A stretch of 64,000 nucleotides of DNA. Origin: Vasconcelosia minhoensis LEGE 07310. GTDB taxonomy: Bacteria; Cyanobacteriota; Cyanobacteriia; Phormidesmidales; Phormidesmidaceae. Below are positions 26,860 to 34,708 of the stretch, piece after piece. The translations under genes were made by a program, and so were the position numbers. Location: NCBI RefSeq assembly GCF_015207255.1, contig NZ_JADEXG010000005.1:1-64000 (forward strand). The letters run 5' to 3'. The notes below the pieces were generated by a model. It saw only the letters and a program-made list of their open reading frames with translations. It was not told the DNA's origin and ran no database searches. The number at the start of each line of letters is the position of its first letter. Position 1 is the stretch's first letter.

Positions 26860-28122
26860 TTATGGATTTAGCTTGCTGGCAATAAATTTACCTACAGCGC
26901 TTTCTGAACATTTTTCATCCCACCAGTCTACTGATTTCTGGTGCATTTCTTGTAGAAAGGTCTCGTCCTCAATCTTTTCCAATAGCCTTCCAAGCTCACC
27001 CCATTGCTTGATATGGATAACTGGAGACCCATCATAAAACCATCTAGATGGTAAAGCCTCTGTCACAACGATACATCCATATCTTAAAGCTTCAAAAAAT
27101 CGATATGTCTCGAATGTAGCACCTCGGGGAATCAGGCAAATCTTTGTATTCATCATGTCTTCTGAATACCTCTTTGAGTCCGTATTGTTGGTCGTGTGAA
27201 ATCCATTTGTTATAGTGAGCTTAATATTAAGGCTGGGGTTCGTAATCATTAGTTTCTGGACACTTTCTAACATTTTTTTTCGCGAAATAATTTTAGGATC
27301 CTGAAGCCAGTATTTAAACGACCTTATTGAGTACGTGTGATTGACAAGGCTACCGTCGAAAGAAATATCATAGATGCGCTTGCTGATATCGCGGATGGGT
27401 AGTTCGATCTGCTTATAGTAGCCTAGTGGAATGTCATAAATGGGGCCGGATTTGGCCTTTGTTACCGCACTTCTAAAACGAGAGAATCTGTATTTTAATA
27501 ATCCCGGAAGGCCGATTATACATATCTTTATAAATCGTAGCGTTGTCAGGAGATTTAAATAAGAAGGATTGAATAAGAGATTACATCCAAGCATAGGACT
27601 GACACCATAGCATTTAAATATAGCTTTTACCTTATCGAAGTATCGTGGAATACGACTCCACTCATCGTCAAGTACAATTGCAACCACGTTTTCCCCGTAC
27701 GATGGCAACTGATTTACATCTGTGGTGATATAAAAAACGAGTCCCTTAAGCTTTAGCTCTTTCTCCATTGCCTCAAGCACTCTGCCATAATAAACACAGC
27801 TTGGCGATTTACTTTTGGTGGCGTCTAGAGAATTCCACGGAATCGGCCTTTTTCCCTGCTGGTAGAAAAAATATTGATTCGACGGAGAGTGGCATGGTGG
27901 CATGATTCTATTGCGCTTATAGGGAGTATGTAGAGCCGATAAAGATGATGACGGGTCGAAGTGAACAGGAACGTGAAACCAGTAAGCGTGGGATGCGTCA
28001 TACAAAAGGTACCACAAGTGCCGAAAGCTATGAATTGACCCTTCTGAGGTCATTCTCTGCCCCACAGTCACGTTTGAACTAGCCAAGGTAACTAGCGATA
28101 CAATTGTGCTCACTGTCAGCAT
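26860..28122 (-). CDS. Exostosin-like (GT47) family protein
   Basis: A 420-residue protein on the strand opposite the other EPS genes. The C-terminal third carries the exostosin signature: TKICLIPRGATFETYRFFEALRY overlaps the donor site, followed by GCIVVTEALP and VIHIKQWGEL. In eukaryotes this family makes heparan-type and xyloglucan linkages; bacterial members are found in polysaccharide loci. The N-terminus has a hydrophobic stretch (VSTIVSLVTLASSNVTVG) that may be a weak anchor. Its AT-rich composition resembles the 9-17 kb block. It converges with the GT-C-like gene, and its promoter must lie in the 464-base gap before 28587. Confidence 0.75.
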   Translation of the reverse strand: MLTVSTIVSLVTLASSNVTVGQRMTSEGSIHSFRHLWYLLYDASHAYWFHVPVHFDPSSSLSALHTPYKRNRIMPPCHSPSNQYFFYQQGKRPIPWNSLDATKSKSPSCVYYGRVLEAMEKELKLKGLVFYITTDVNQLPSYGENVVAIVLDDEWSRIPRYFDKVKAIFKCYGVSPMLGCNLLFNPSYLNLLTTLRFIKICIIGLPGLLKYRFSRFRSAVTKAKSGPIYDIPLGYYKQIELPIRDISKRIYDISFDGSLVNHTYSIRSFKYWLQDPKIISRKKMLESVQKLMITNPSLNIKLTITNGFHTTNNTDSKRYSEDMMNTKICLIPRGATFETYRFFEALRYGCIVVTEALPSRWFYDGSPVIHIKQWGELGRLLEKIEDETFLQEMHQKSVDWWDEKCSESAVGKFIASKLNP

Positions 28123-28586
28123 CCTTTTACATCAACGATCAGCATGCTCTACTATCGCCGCCGGAATAAGTCTGGCCATCTCTAGCAGCAGACGAAAATG
28201 GTGAAACGATTGGTCGTGAGCAACTTCAACTCCGTTACTCCGTGTAGATATCTACATCTAATTTGATATGCGGAAACGACTCACATAAACTTTACGTAAA
28301 TTTTCCGTTAGCCTCCTAAAGTCTTCAGTGCTACAAATATTATTGTCTGCGACTGTAAATGCTCTGTCCTTCGGACTAATTTACTAAAAGCATCTAGGGG
28401 CTCAGAGGGACTCAGTGTTCAATAACTCTAAGACTTTAGCTGAATAGATCAAGCAGCTATTGGATGCTCTTTTGAAGTTAAAAACCAGCTGTGTCTTAAA
28501 CCTAAAATACAGAAGCAATAAACTTTCGCATTACAGCACTTGGATTATTTTTCTCAGCGAAACACAACGATAACGGATGCAAGACC
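28123..28586. other. Divergent intergenic region
   Basis: This 464-base gap lies between the exostosin-like gene (leftward) and the GH-A/CBM gene (rightward). It should contain promoters for both. No open frame, palindrome or RNA motif stood out on reading. Confidence 0.4.
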
Positions 28587-30470
28587 ATGAGCATTTCAAC
28601 GACTCTCTCATCTAAAAAGGCAAAAAAAGCCAACAATTTTATCGACTCAATTGGTGTTAATATCCACCTACATTACCAAGATAAAGTCTATAGCAAAAAG
28701 TACGACGATATCATTAAGCCCAGGTTGATTGAGCTCGGTGTTCGCCATGTCCGTGATGGAGCAATGACCTATGATGGGATCAGTCAAAACACCTTTTACT
28801 ATCGGCGCGTACGCGATCTAGCTAATCAAGATATTCAGTTCACTTTTATTGCCCCAGCCCTGAAGACAAGTTGGGGTGAGCCGACAAACTACGACCTATT
28901 AGACGAAGTATATCAGTGGAGCAATGGCGCAATAGCTGCTTTTGAGGGTACTAATGAGCCTGAATTGCAAAACGTTTCTACATGGGTAGAAGACACACGC
29001 AGTGGACAAAAGCAGCTATACCAAAAGGTCAAAAGCGATCCGCTACTAAGCCATATTCCAGTAATTGGGCCATCAGTGACCGTTCTAAATAATGGAATTA
29101 ACAAGGTTGGTGATCTCTCGCAATGGTTAGACTATGGAAATCTCCACAACTACTTCAGTAGTTATAATCCTGATACTGATGGCTGGGCTTCAAGTATAAA
29201 GGGCTATGGAAGCGTCGAATGGAGCCTTTCTGAGGCTGAAAAGGTGAGTGGGAACAAGGCTGTCATGACCACAGAGACGGGTTGGGACAACAGTCTACCA
29301 TCGGCTAGTGGAAGTCAAGGCATTCCCGAGGATGTAACGGCGAAGTATATCCCTCGTCTGTTTTTAAATCAGTTCAATGAAGGCATTGTTCGAACCATAG
29401 CCTATGAGCTGATTGACATTGGAACGAATCCTAAAGTGCGAGACCAAAATCTTGGTCTATTACGAAATGATGGCTCACCAAAGCCAAGCTTTATCGCTCT
29501 TAAAAATCTGATTTCCCTCCTCGAAGACCCCGATCCCAACCTAAATTTTACCTCGGAGAAACTAACCTTTGCCCTAGAGGGCGAAATAGAAGGTATTGAG
29601 CATACGCTACTTCAAAAGAGCAATGGCGATTTCTATCTGGCCCTGTGGCAGGCTGAGTTGGGCTGGGATGCCAGCAATCAACAGTATCTGAAAGTAACAG
29701 ATCAGGCAGTAACGCTATCCCTGCAGGATATTCAACAGGCAACGCTGTATCAATTCGATTCACAAGGTAGCGTGAAGACTTCGGCAGGCGCGATCGCAGA
29801 TAATCAGCTAAAGCTAAGTATTAAAGACACTGTCACAGTTATCAAACTGACACCAGAATCAGCTAGGTCTGCTCCAGTGTTAGCTCAATCATTGCTTTCT
29901 CCTGTGAGCTACGAAGCTGAAGGCTTAACACTCAGCGGTGGCTATGTAATTGAATCTCACCGAGGTTCCAAAGCATCCAATGGCCAGTTCATTGCTTTGA
30001 GGAAAGGAAATAATGGAGCTGCTGCTGGGTTCTTTCAAGGAGATGCAGGTATCTACGATGTAAAAGTTCATTACTTTGATGAGAATGATGGAGTCTCATC
30101 TGCTTCAGTTACAGTAGCAGACAACACAAAGTCTTTCCTGCTCGACAAAGATTTACCTGCTAACTATGCGAGTTCTAAAGCTTTGACTAGTCGCGTCACT
30201 CATCAGGACTTAGTCCTCAATCCAGGTGACCGTTTTGAGCTTAAAGGAACGAAGAACAGAGGTGAATATGTTCGATTTGACCGCATCGAGTTTATTCCAG
30301 TGGGTCGTCCAGTAGATAGCATTGTGGCAGGTCGCTCAAGTTTGGGTTCAACGTCTAACCAGGCTCTGTTCTCAGGCTTGGATAAAACTGCGTATAGCGG
30401 TTTACTTGATTACAAAGGGACTGAGGCTGGCATTGCGTCAGTTTCTACCGACACCGTGAGTCTGTTGTGA
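28587..30470 (+). CDS. GH-A clan hydrolase-like protein with C-terminal carbohydrate-binding module
   Basis: The 627 residues hold a TIM barrel (about 16-315) with the GH-A pair GTNEPE (Glu124) and TTETGW (Glu230). A beta-sandwich linker follows. A CBM6/35-like module runs from SYEAEGLTLSGGYV (441) to RFDRIEFIP (572). The last 50 residues are Ser/Thr/Ala-rich and start with VAGRSSLGSTS. No signal peptide is visible at the N-terminus (MSISTTLSSKKAKK), although a polysaccharide-binding enzyme should be secreted. The C-terminal tail may be a type I secretion signal, since the broken copy at 32150 keeps a similar tail. It is a paralogue of the lipoprotein at 20381. The likely substrate is the EPS itself. 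Confidence 0.8.
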   Translation: MSISTTLSSKKAKKANNFIDSIGVNIHLHYQDKVYSKKYDDIIKPRLIELGVRHVRDGAMTYDGISQNTFYYRRVRDLANQDIQFTFIAPALKTSWGEPTNYDLLDEVYQWSNGAIAAFEGTNEPELQNVSTWVEDTRSGQKQLYQKVKSDPLLSHIPVIGPSVTVLNNGINKVGDLSQWLDYGNLHNYFSSYNPDTDGWASSIKGYGSVEWSLSEAEKVSGNKAVMTTETGWDNSLPSASGSQGIPEDVTAKYIPRLFLNQFNEGIVRTIAYELIDIGTNPKVRDQNLGLLRNDGSPKPSFIALKNLISLLEDPDPNLNFTSEKLTFALEGEIEGIEHTLLQKSNGDFYLALWQAELGWDASNQQYLKVTDQAVTLSLQDIQQATLYQFDSQGSVKTSAGAIADNQLKLSIKDTVTVIKLTPESARSAPVLAQSLLSPVSYEAEGLTLSGGYVIESHRGSKASNGQFIALRKGNNGAAAGFFQGDAGIYDVKVHYFDENDGVSSASVTVADNTKSFLLDKDLPANYASSKALTSRVTHQDLVLNPGDRFELKGTKNRGEYVRFDRIEFIPVGRPVDSIVAGRSSLGSTSNQALFSGLDKTAYSGLLDYKGTEAGIASVSTDTVSLL

Positions 30471-30514
30471 TGTACAAATTTTCTCCAAGCCTAATGACGT
30501 AGGCTGAAGGGTAG

Positions 30515-30558
30515 CAACGTAATGAGCCGGGAGCGATCGCTCCCGGCTCATTACGTTG
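30515..30558. terminator. 44-base perfect palindrome centred on HIP1, probable bidirectional terminator
   Basis: The two arms starting CAACGTAATGAGCCGGGAGC are exact reverse complements around GATC, so the whole 44 bases are palindromic and the centre is GCGATCGC. It lies between two converging genes and covers the stop codon of the cysteine hydrolase gene (30551-30553). A GC-rich hairpin of this length would stop transcription from both sides, but no U-tract follows, so it is an atypical terminator. It could also be a cruciform or a protein-binding site. Confidence 0.6.
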
Positions 30559-31192
30559 CCGAAAACGGTGCCGTTTTAACTTCGGACAGCCCGGCTAAAA
30601 CTTGGTCAGCCGTGGCCGTCCAGCCGAGTAGCGCATCCTGCGATCGCACCATCGCCAGAGTCGCCTGCTTGAATTCAGGAAAGTAGCTGTCAGTGGCGTC
30701 TTCGATTAGCAGGCAGCGGCAGCCCCGGTCGTTGGCCTCCCGCAGCGTAGACTGCACGCAGACTTCCGTGGTGACGCCGGTGATAATGAGGTGCGTAATT
30801 GCGTTGGCTTGCAGGATAATCTGCAGCTCGGTTTTATAAAAAGCCCCTTTGCCGGGTTTACGAATGACCGTTTCACTCATGTGGGGTGCAAGCTCGGGCA
30901 CAATCTTGTTACCGGGTTCGTCCAGCACCAGAATTCGCCCCATCGGTCCTGAGTCCCCAATCCTCAGCTGTCCCCGACCGCGATCGCGCTTTGCCGGATG
31001 ACAGTCTGACAAATTCGGCTGATGGCCTTCGACAGTTTGGATAATCGGTAGGTTGCGATCTCGAAACGCCTGCTGCAAACGCTGCACCGTCGGCACTATT
31101 GCCTGCAGCCGGGACACATCATTGCTAAGGGCCTCGCCAAAGCCGCCAGGCTCTAAAAAGTCTCGCTGCATGTCAATAATCAGCATCGCCAT
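30551..31192 (-). CDS. Isochorismatase-like cysteine hydrolase (biuret/ureide amidohydrolase type)
   Basis: Cytosolic amidohydrolase of the isochorismatase fold. The 213 residues show the catalytic triad: Asp7 in IIDMQRDF, Lys in RKPGKGAFY and Cys in TGVTTEVCVQSTLREAND. A GHQPNLSDCHPAKRDR block and IGDSGPMGRILV resemble the biuret-amidohydrolase branch as I remember it; this sub-assignment is inference. The next leftward gene is convergent. To the right on the same strand lie remains of a BMP-type ABC transporter and a second hydrolase of the same kind, so this gene seems to be the surviving member of a degraded nitrogen-compound uptake and hydrolysis operon. Confidence 0.85.
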   Translation of the reverse strand: MAMLIIDMQRDFLEPGGFGEALSNDVSRLQAIVPTVQRLQQAFRDRNLPIIQTVEGHQPNLSDCHPAKRDRGRGQLRIGDSGPMGRILVLDEPGNKIVPELAPHMSETVIRKPGKGAFYKTELQIILQANAITHLIITGVTTEVCVQSTLREANDRGCRCLLIEDATDSYFPEFKQATLAMVRSQDALLGWTATADQVLAGLSEVKTAPFSAT

Positions 31193-31254
31193 GTGAGGCT
31201 CTTCGGGGAACTCGTAGGGATAGGGGAGGGCGGCAATCTAAGGCATAGGCTAGT

Positions 31255-31677
31255 GGGTTTCTAACTGGCCGGCCATCCGCTGACTGATGGTGGAGCGGTC
31301 CCGTCATTTCGCTGGACCCGCAAATTTTTAACGCTGAGCACCGGATGAGAGGCCAGGTCGATTAGTTTATCCACGGTTTGAGGCGGGCGGGCCTGACCTA
31401 GCATCATCTCGGCCAGGACCTGATTTGAAAGATCCTGAACCCTTCCCTGCTCGCTGGCCCTTACGTAGAATGGTCACCTCGTCCGCAAACGCCTGAACCT
31501 CGCGAAACTTATGGGTAATTAGCAAGATACTCAGCTTCACCTGCTTTGCCTCAGCTTTCAGCAATCCCCGCACCTCATCCGCTTCTCCCGGCGCTAGCAC
31601 AGAAGTGGGCTCATCGAGAACAGGCAACCAAACCGCTTGGTCATGTCTACCATATCGAGCTGGGGCGGACGGCGGTC
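31255..31677 (-). pseudogene. Internally deleted ABC ATPase remnant (BMP/nucleoside-type importer)
   Basis: Reading leftward, the sequence RPPQLDMVDMTKRFG (31631-31675) is the start of a sugar/nucleoside-type ATPase. It is joined directly to PVLDEPTSVLAPGEADEV, the Walker B and D-loop region, so Walker A and the signature motif are gone. LITHKFREVQAFADEVTILR follows. After a frameshift near 31445 the frame continues GRVQDLSNQVLAEMMLGQAR and PVLSVKNLRVQRNDGT, the start of the second ATPase half. It then stops matching. The order and wording fit the double-ATPase YufO/BMP family. The gene cannot make a working protein. Confidence 0.7.
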
Positions 31678-31721
31678 AGCAGAAACGGGAGTCGGAGCTG
31701 GCGCAGCAGCAATATCCAGAG

Positions 31722-32145
31722 CTAAGCCTGAATTGCCTCAATAAAGTCGGCTGATTCTGCGATCGCGCCAAAAACGCCGTCCCGCATCGTGATCATCTTC
31801 AGCGCGGCCTGATAGTTGCCTTAGTCAGCCGCGCCGGCGCAGTCAGAAAGAACTAGGCATTCGTAGCCGCGATCGTTGGCTTCGCGCTTCGTGGTATGGA
31901 CGCAGACATCGGTGGTGATGCCGGTCAGAACCAGGTTTTGAATTTGCTTACGGCGCAGCAGCAGGTCTAGGTCGGTGGCATAAAAAGCACCTTTACCCGG
32001 CTTGTCAATCACCGTTTCTCCCGGCAGCGGCGCCAGTTCGGGAATAATTTCCCACCCCGGCTCACCCCGCACCAGAATTTTGCCACAGGGACCGGGGTCG
32101 CCGATGCCAGCGCCGACCTGCCGCGATCGCCCCAGTTCAACCCCT
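31722..32145 (-). pseudogene. Second isochorismatase-like hydrolase, truncated and frameshifted
   Basis: Only the middle and end remain. [37 protein letters not shown] and [18 protein letters not shown] (with catalytic Cys) are in one frame, which stops after [10 protein letters not shown]. Beyond a frameshift the end continues QAALKMITMRDGVFGAIAES and stops at 31722. The N-terminal Asp region is missing; the sequence breaks off near 32145 against the carbohydrate-binding-module remnant, which runs on the other strand. It is a homologue of the intact gene at 30551, probably from the same former operon. Confidence 0.75.
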
Positions 32146-32149
32146 TGTC

Positions 32150-32792
32150 AGCTTCATCAGCTATGAGGCTGAAAGCCTAACCTAGGCGGTGGCTATGTTA
32201 CCCAAACGGGGCAATATTCTACAGCTTCTAAGGGTAAATTTATCTCTGTAGAGAACATGCTAAAGGGAACGGCTGAGGCATTGTTTCAGGGTAAAACAGG
32301 GGCTTACAGCGTGAAGGTTCACTACTTTGATGAAAATGACGGTGCTGCATCTGCGTCAGTTACCGTCGGTGGAGAAAAGCAGTCCTTTAAGTTTGATAAA
32401 AACCTGCCTGCTGACTTTGCGAGCGCTAAAATCTTGACCAGCCGCGTTGAGTAGTCATTCAAAATAAATTACACAACAGAAAAGTAATAGCCCTTGATAT
32501 GTCATCGATATTATCAGAATGTTGTGCAATTTTCATTGCATAGGTACTTACCCATCAGGACATAGTCCTCCACCCGAGCGATCGATTCAAAATTGAAGCA
32601 ATGCGACATCACGGGGAAGCTGCCCGGTTTGACCGGATTGAATTTATCCCAACAGAAAGCACTGTGGCAGGTCGCTCTAGTCTTGGGTCAACCTCCAGCC
32701 AGGTATTTACTGGCCTGGCCCAAACCGAGCATAGCGGTCTGCTCGGCACTGAGGTTGGCTTTAGCGCTGATGCGGCCAACACTATAAGCTAG
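32150..32792 (+). pseudogene. Broken copy of the carbohydrate-binding module and tail of the 28587 gene
   Basis: This is a second copy of residues about 440-627 of the GH-A/CBM protein without any catalytic domain. SYEAESLT is followed by a one-base loss, then GGYVTQTGQYSTASKGKF, VKVHYFDENDGAASASVTV and ILTSRV. At that point a 99-base mini-element is inserted (32450-32548). After it the module resumes with HQDIVLHPSDRFKIEA, RFDRIEFIP and the tail VAGRSSLGSTSSQ, ending in TIS. Comparison with the intact gene shows that removing the element and one TA rebuilds RVTHQD in frame. Confidence 0.8.
32450..32548 (-). mobile_element. TA-flanked mini inverted-repeat element, copy 3 (short form)
   Basis: One end reads AGTAGTCATTCAAAAT and the other, inverted, AGTACCTATGCAATGAAAA. 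These match the right and left ends of the two longer copies (35763 and 60827), so this copy is in the opposite orientation. It is flanked by TG on the left and TA on the right; the expected pair is TA/TA. It interrupts a coding sequence whose intact paralogue shows the empty site. The element is non-coding and must have been mobilised in trans. Confidence 0.7.
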
Positions 32793-32865
32793 CTGTAATT
32801 ATGGGTGGCTTCAAAGCTCGGGGAGTAAAGCAGACTTGCAGAGAGTGAGACGCGATCGCGCCTAC

Positions 32866-32937
32866 CCTTTTCGCGTCGTTGCCCATCGGCTCAGCACCAT
32901 TCGCCATGCCGACCGCATCTATGTGATCAAGTCGCGG
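32866..32937 (+). pseudogene. Scrap of an ABC exporter ATPase (H-loop region)
   Basis: The frame reads FRVVAHRLSTIRHADRIYVI, which is the switch-histidine segment of ABCB/MsbA-type exporters (usual form AHRLSTIRNADRI). Nothing before or after matches the rest of such a protein. It is a short remnant in the 269-base gap before the Omp85 gene. Confidence 0.5.
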
Positions 32938-33061
32938 TGCGAAGGAATGCCCTGAGGGTGGCTCTAATTCGGCGAATGCGGCATAATTTGAGGCAGCCCC
33001 ACTGCCCCGACAGACTGCCTCCCCGTCAGCACCTTCTATCCGTCAGGTCCTGAGCTCGGCA

Positions 33062-34660
33062 ATGCTACCTATGGCTCAAAACTTACCCTCACCCTGGCGC
33101 TGGCGACGGTTCGGCGGATGCGCGGCGTTGGGTGCTTCATTCGCTGCGATCGCGAGCTGGGGACAGGCCGCCGAGGCCCAGCTGCCCGGTGCCCAAGCGC
33201 TGCTGGAGCCAGAGCCCGCTATTTCAATCCAGTCAGGCCCTGGGGAAGTAGAATCATCGTCAGCCAGATTACAGACTGGCCTGAGGGGGCCATCAAGCCG
33301 TGGCGCGGTGATTGCGGCTATTCACGTTCGCGATGGCAGTGACGATCGGGTGACTAAGGGCGGAAAGCCCCACGCTGGCATTGTCCAGCTGTTTAACCTC
33401 CAGCCTGGAGACGTCTACGGTCCAGCCAAGGCGCAAGCCGACCTGGCGCAAGCTACAGCGTTATCGACATCAGGCCAGGCAACGCTGACGCTTGAACCGG
33501 CGGCTGAGCCCGACCAGGTGGTGATGGTAGTCACCGTGGACAAGCCGAATGCCTTCTTCTATGGCTTTGGCAATCTGCCCCGGCCCACGGCTTTGCCAGG
33601 CCCCGTCCGGCCCTCTACCGTCCGGACTGCCTCCAATCGGGCCCGAGGAATTGCGATTCGGGCCTACGCCGGGTTTGACCATCTGGGGGGCAACAATCAG
33701 CGGCTGACCCTGGGAGCGGTTGGTGGCGCAAATGCTTTGGGAGCCGAGCTAGACTTTCGACAGTTCTACGACAACGGTTCGGGCTATGGTGTTAACTTTG
33801 AAAATCGGCGAGGCGTGGAGCCTGAGTTCGACGGCGGCGAAGTTGAGGTAGATACGCCCGGCGGTGACGACCCCTGGGTGCATCGGTTGGGCGGTGGCGC
33901 TGAATATTTTCGCCCCCTAGCCCCCGACTTAGAAGCGGCATTGGGCGTTTCCTATCAGCGGGTGTCGGTCCGCGACGATGTTTTTACCTCTGATATTGTT
34001 CCTAGCGATGAACTCGGCAATGCGCTAACGGTGAGTGACAGCGGCCAGGATGACCTGCTGACGGTGAATTTCAGCGGCAATTTTGATCGCCGTAACGACC
34101 CGCAGCTGCCGACTCAGGGCTTTAGGCTGCTGTTTGGCATGGATCAGTCTATCCCCATCGGCGATGCCGATATTCTCTTTAATCGCCTCAGCGCAAACTA
34201 TTCCCACTATATTCCCCTCGATCTGTTTGGGTTCACAGCGGGGCCTCGCACGCTGGCGCTCAATCTTCAGGGGGGAACTATCATCGGCGATGCCCCGCCC
34301 TACGAATCCTTTAGCCTGGGCGGCTCCAGCTCGGTGCGGGGCTACAGCCTGGGTGAGTTAGGCACCGGGAAAAGCTATCTCCAGGCCACCGCCGAATATC
34401 GCTTTCCCGCATTCTCTTTTAACGCCCTGCGTCAAGACGTTGACGTCGGTGGAACGCTGTTTTTTGACTATGCCACCGACCTAGGAACCGGAGACGACGT
34501 GATTGGCGAGCCCGCCGAGGCTCGGGATAAGCCTGGGGAGGGTTTCGGCTATGGGCTGGGCATCCGGGCGGTGACTTCGGTAGGCGTGTTCAGAGCAGAA
34601 TTTGGCATCAGCGATGAAGGCGAGTCTCAATTCACCTTTAGCATTGGCGATCGCTTCTAG
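33062..34660 (+). CDS. Omp85-family outer membrane protein (short POTRA form)
   Basis: Outer-membrane beta-barrel protein of the Omp85/BamA superfamily, with a role in membrane-protein insertion or transport. The 532 residues start with a signal peptide (ending GQAAEAQ, about residue 40). One recognisable POTRA-like segment follows (about 80-175: VIAAIHVRDGSDD and LFNLQPGDVYGPAKAQADL). The barrel then contains the L6 motif in SLGGSSSVRGYSLGELG and a terminal strand ending FTFSIGDRF. Cyanobacterial BamA usually has three POTRA domains, so this is a small accessory paralogue. It stands alone and intact between decayed regions. Both 33062 and 33071 could be the start. Confidence 0.88.
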   Translation: MLPMAQNLPSPWRWRRFGGCAALGASFAAIASWGQAAEAQLPGAQALLEPEPAISIQSGPGEVESSSARLQTGLRGPSSRGAVIAAIHVRDGSDDRVTKGGKPHAGIVQLFNLQPGDVYGPAKAQADLAQATALSTSGQATLTLEPAAEPDQVVMVVTVDKPNAFFYGFGNLPRPTALPGPVRPSTVRTASNRARGIAIRAYAGFDHLGGNNQRLTLGAVGGANALGAELDFRQFYDNGSGYGVNFENRRGVEPEFDGGEVEVDTPGGDDPWVHRLGGGAEYFRPLAPDLEAALGVSYQRVSVRDDVFTSDIVPSDELGNALTVSDSGQDDLLTVNFSGNFDRRNDPQLPTQGFRLLFGMDQSIPIGDADILFNRLSANYSHYIPLDLFGFTAGPRTLALNLQGGTIIGDAPPYESFSLGGSSSVRGYSLGELGTGKSYLQATAEYRFPAFSFNALRQDVDVGGTLFFDYATDLGTGDDVIGEPAEARDKPGEGFGYGLGIRAVTSVGVFRAEFGISDEGESQFTFSIGDRF

Positions 34661-34708
34661 GATGTGGTTCTGGAAATAGCCAACCCGCTCTACCAACCCG
34701 CCCTGTGA

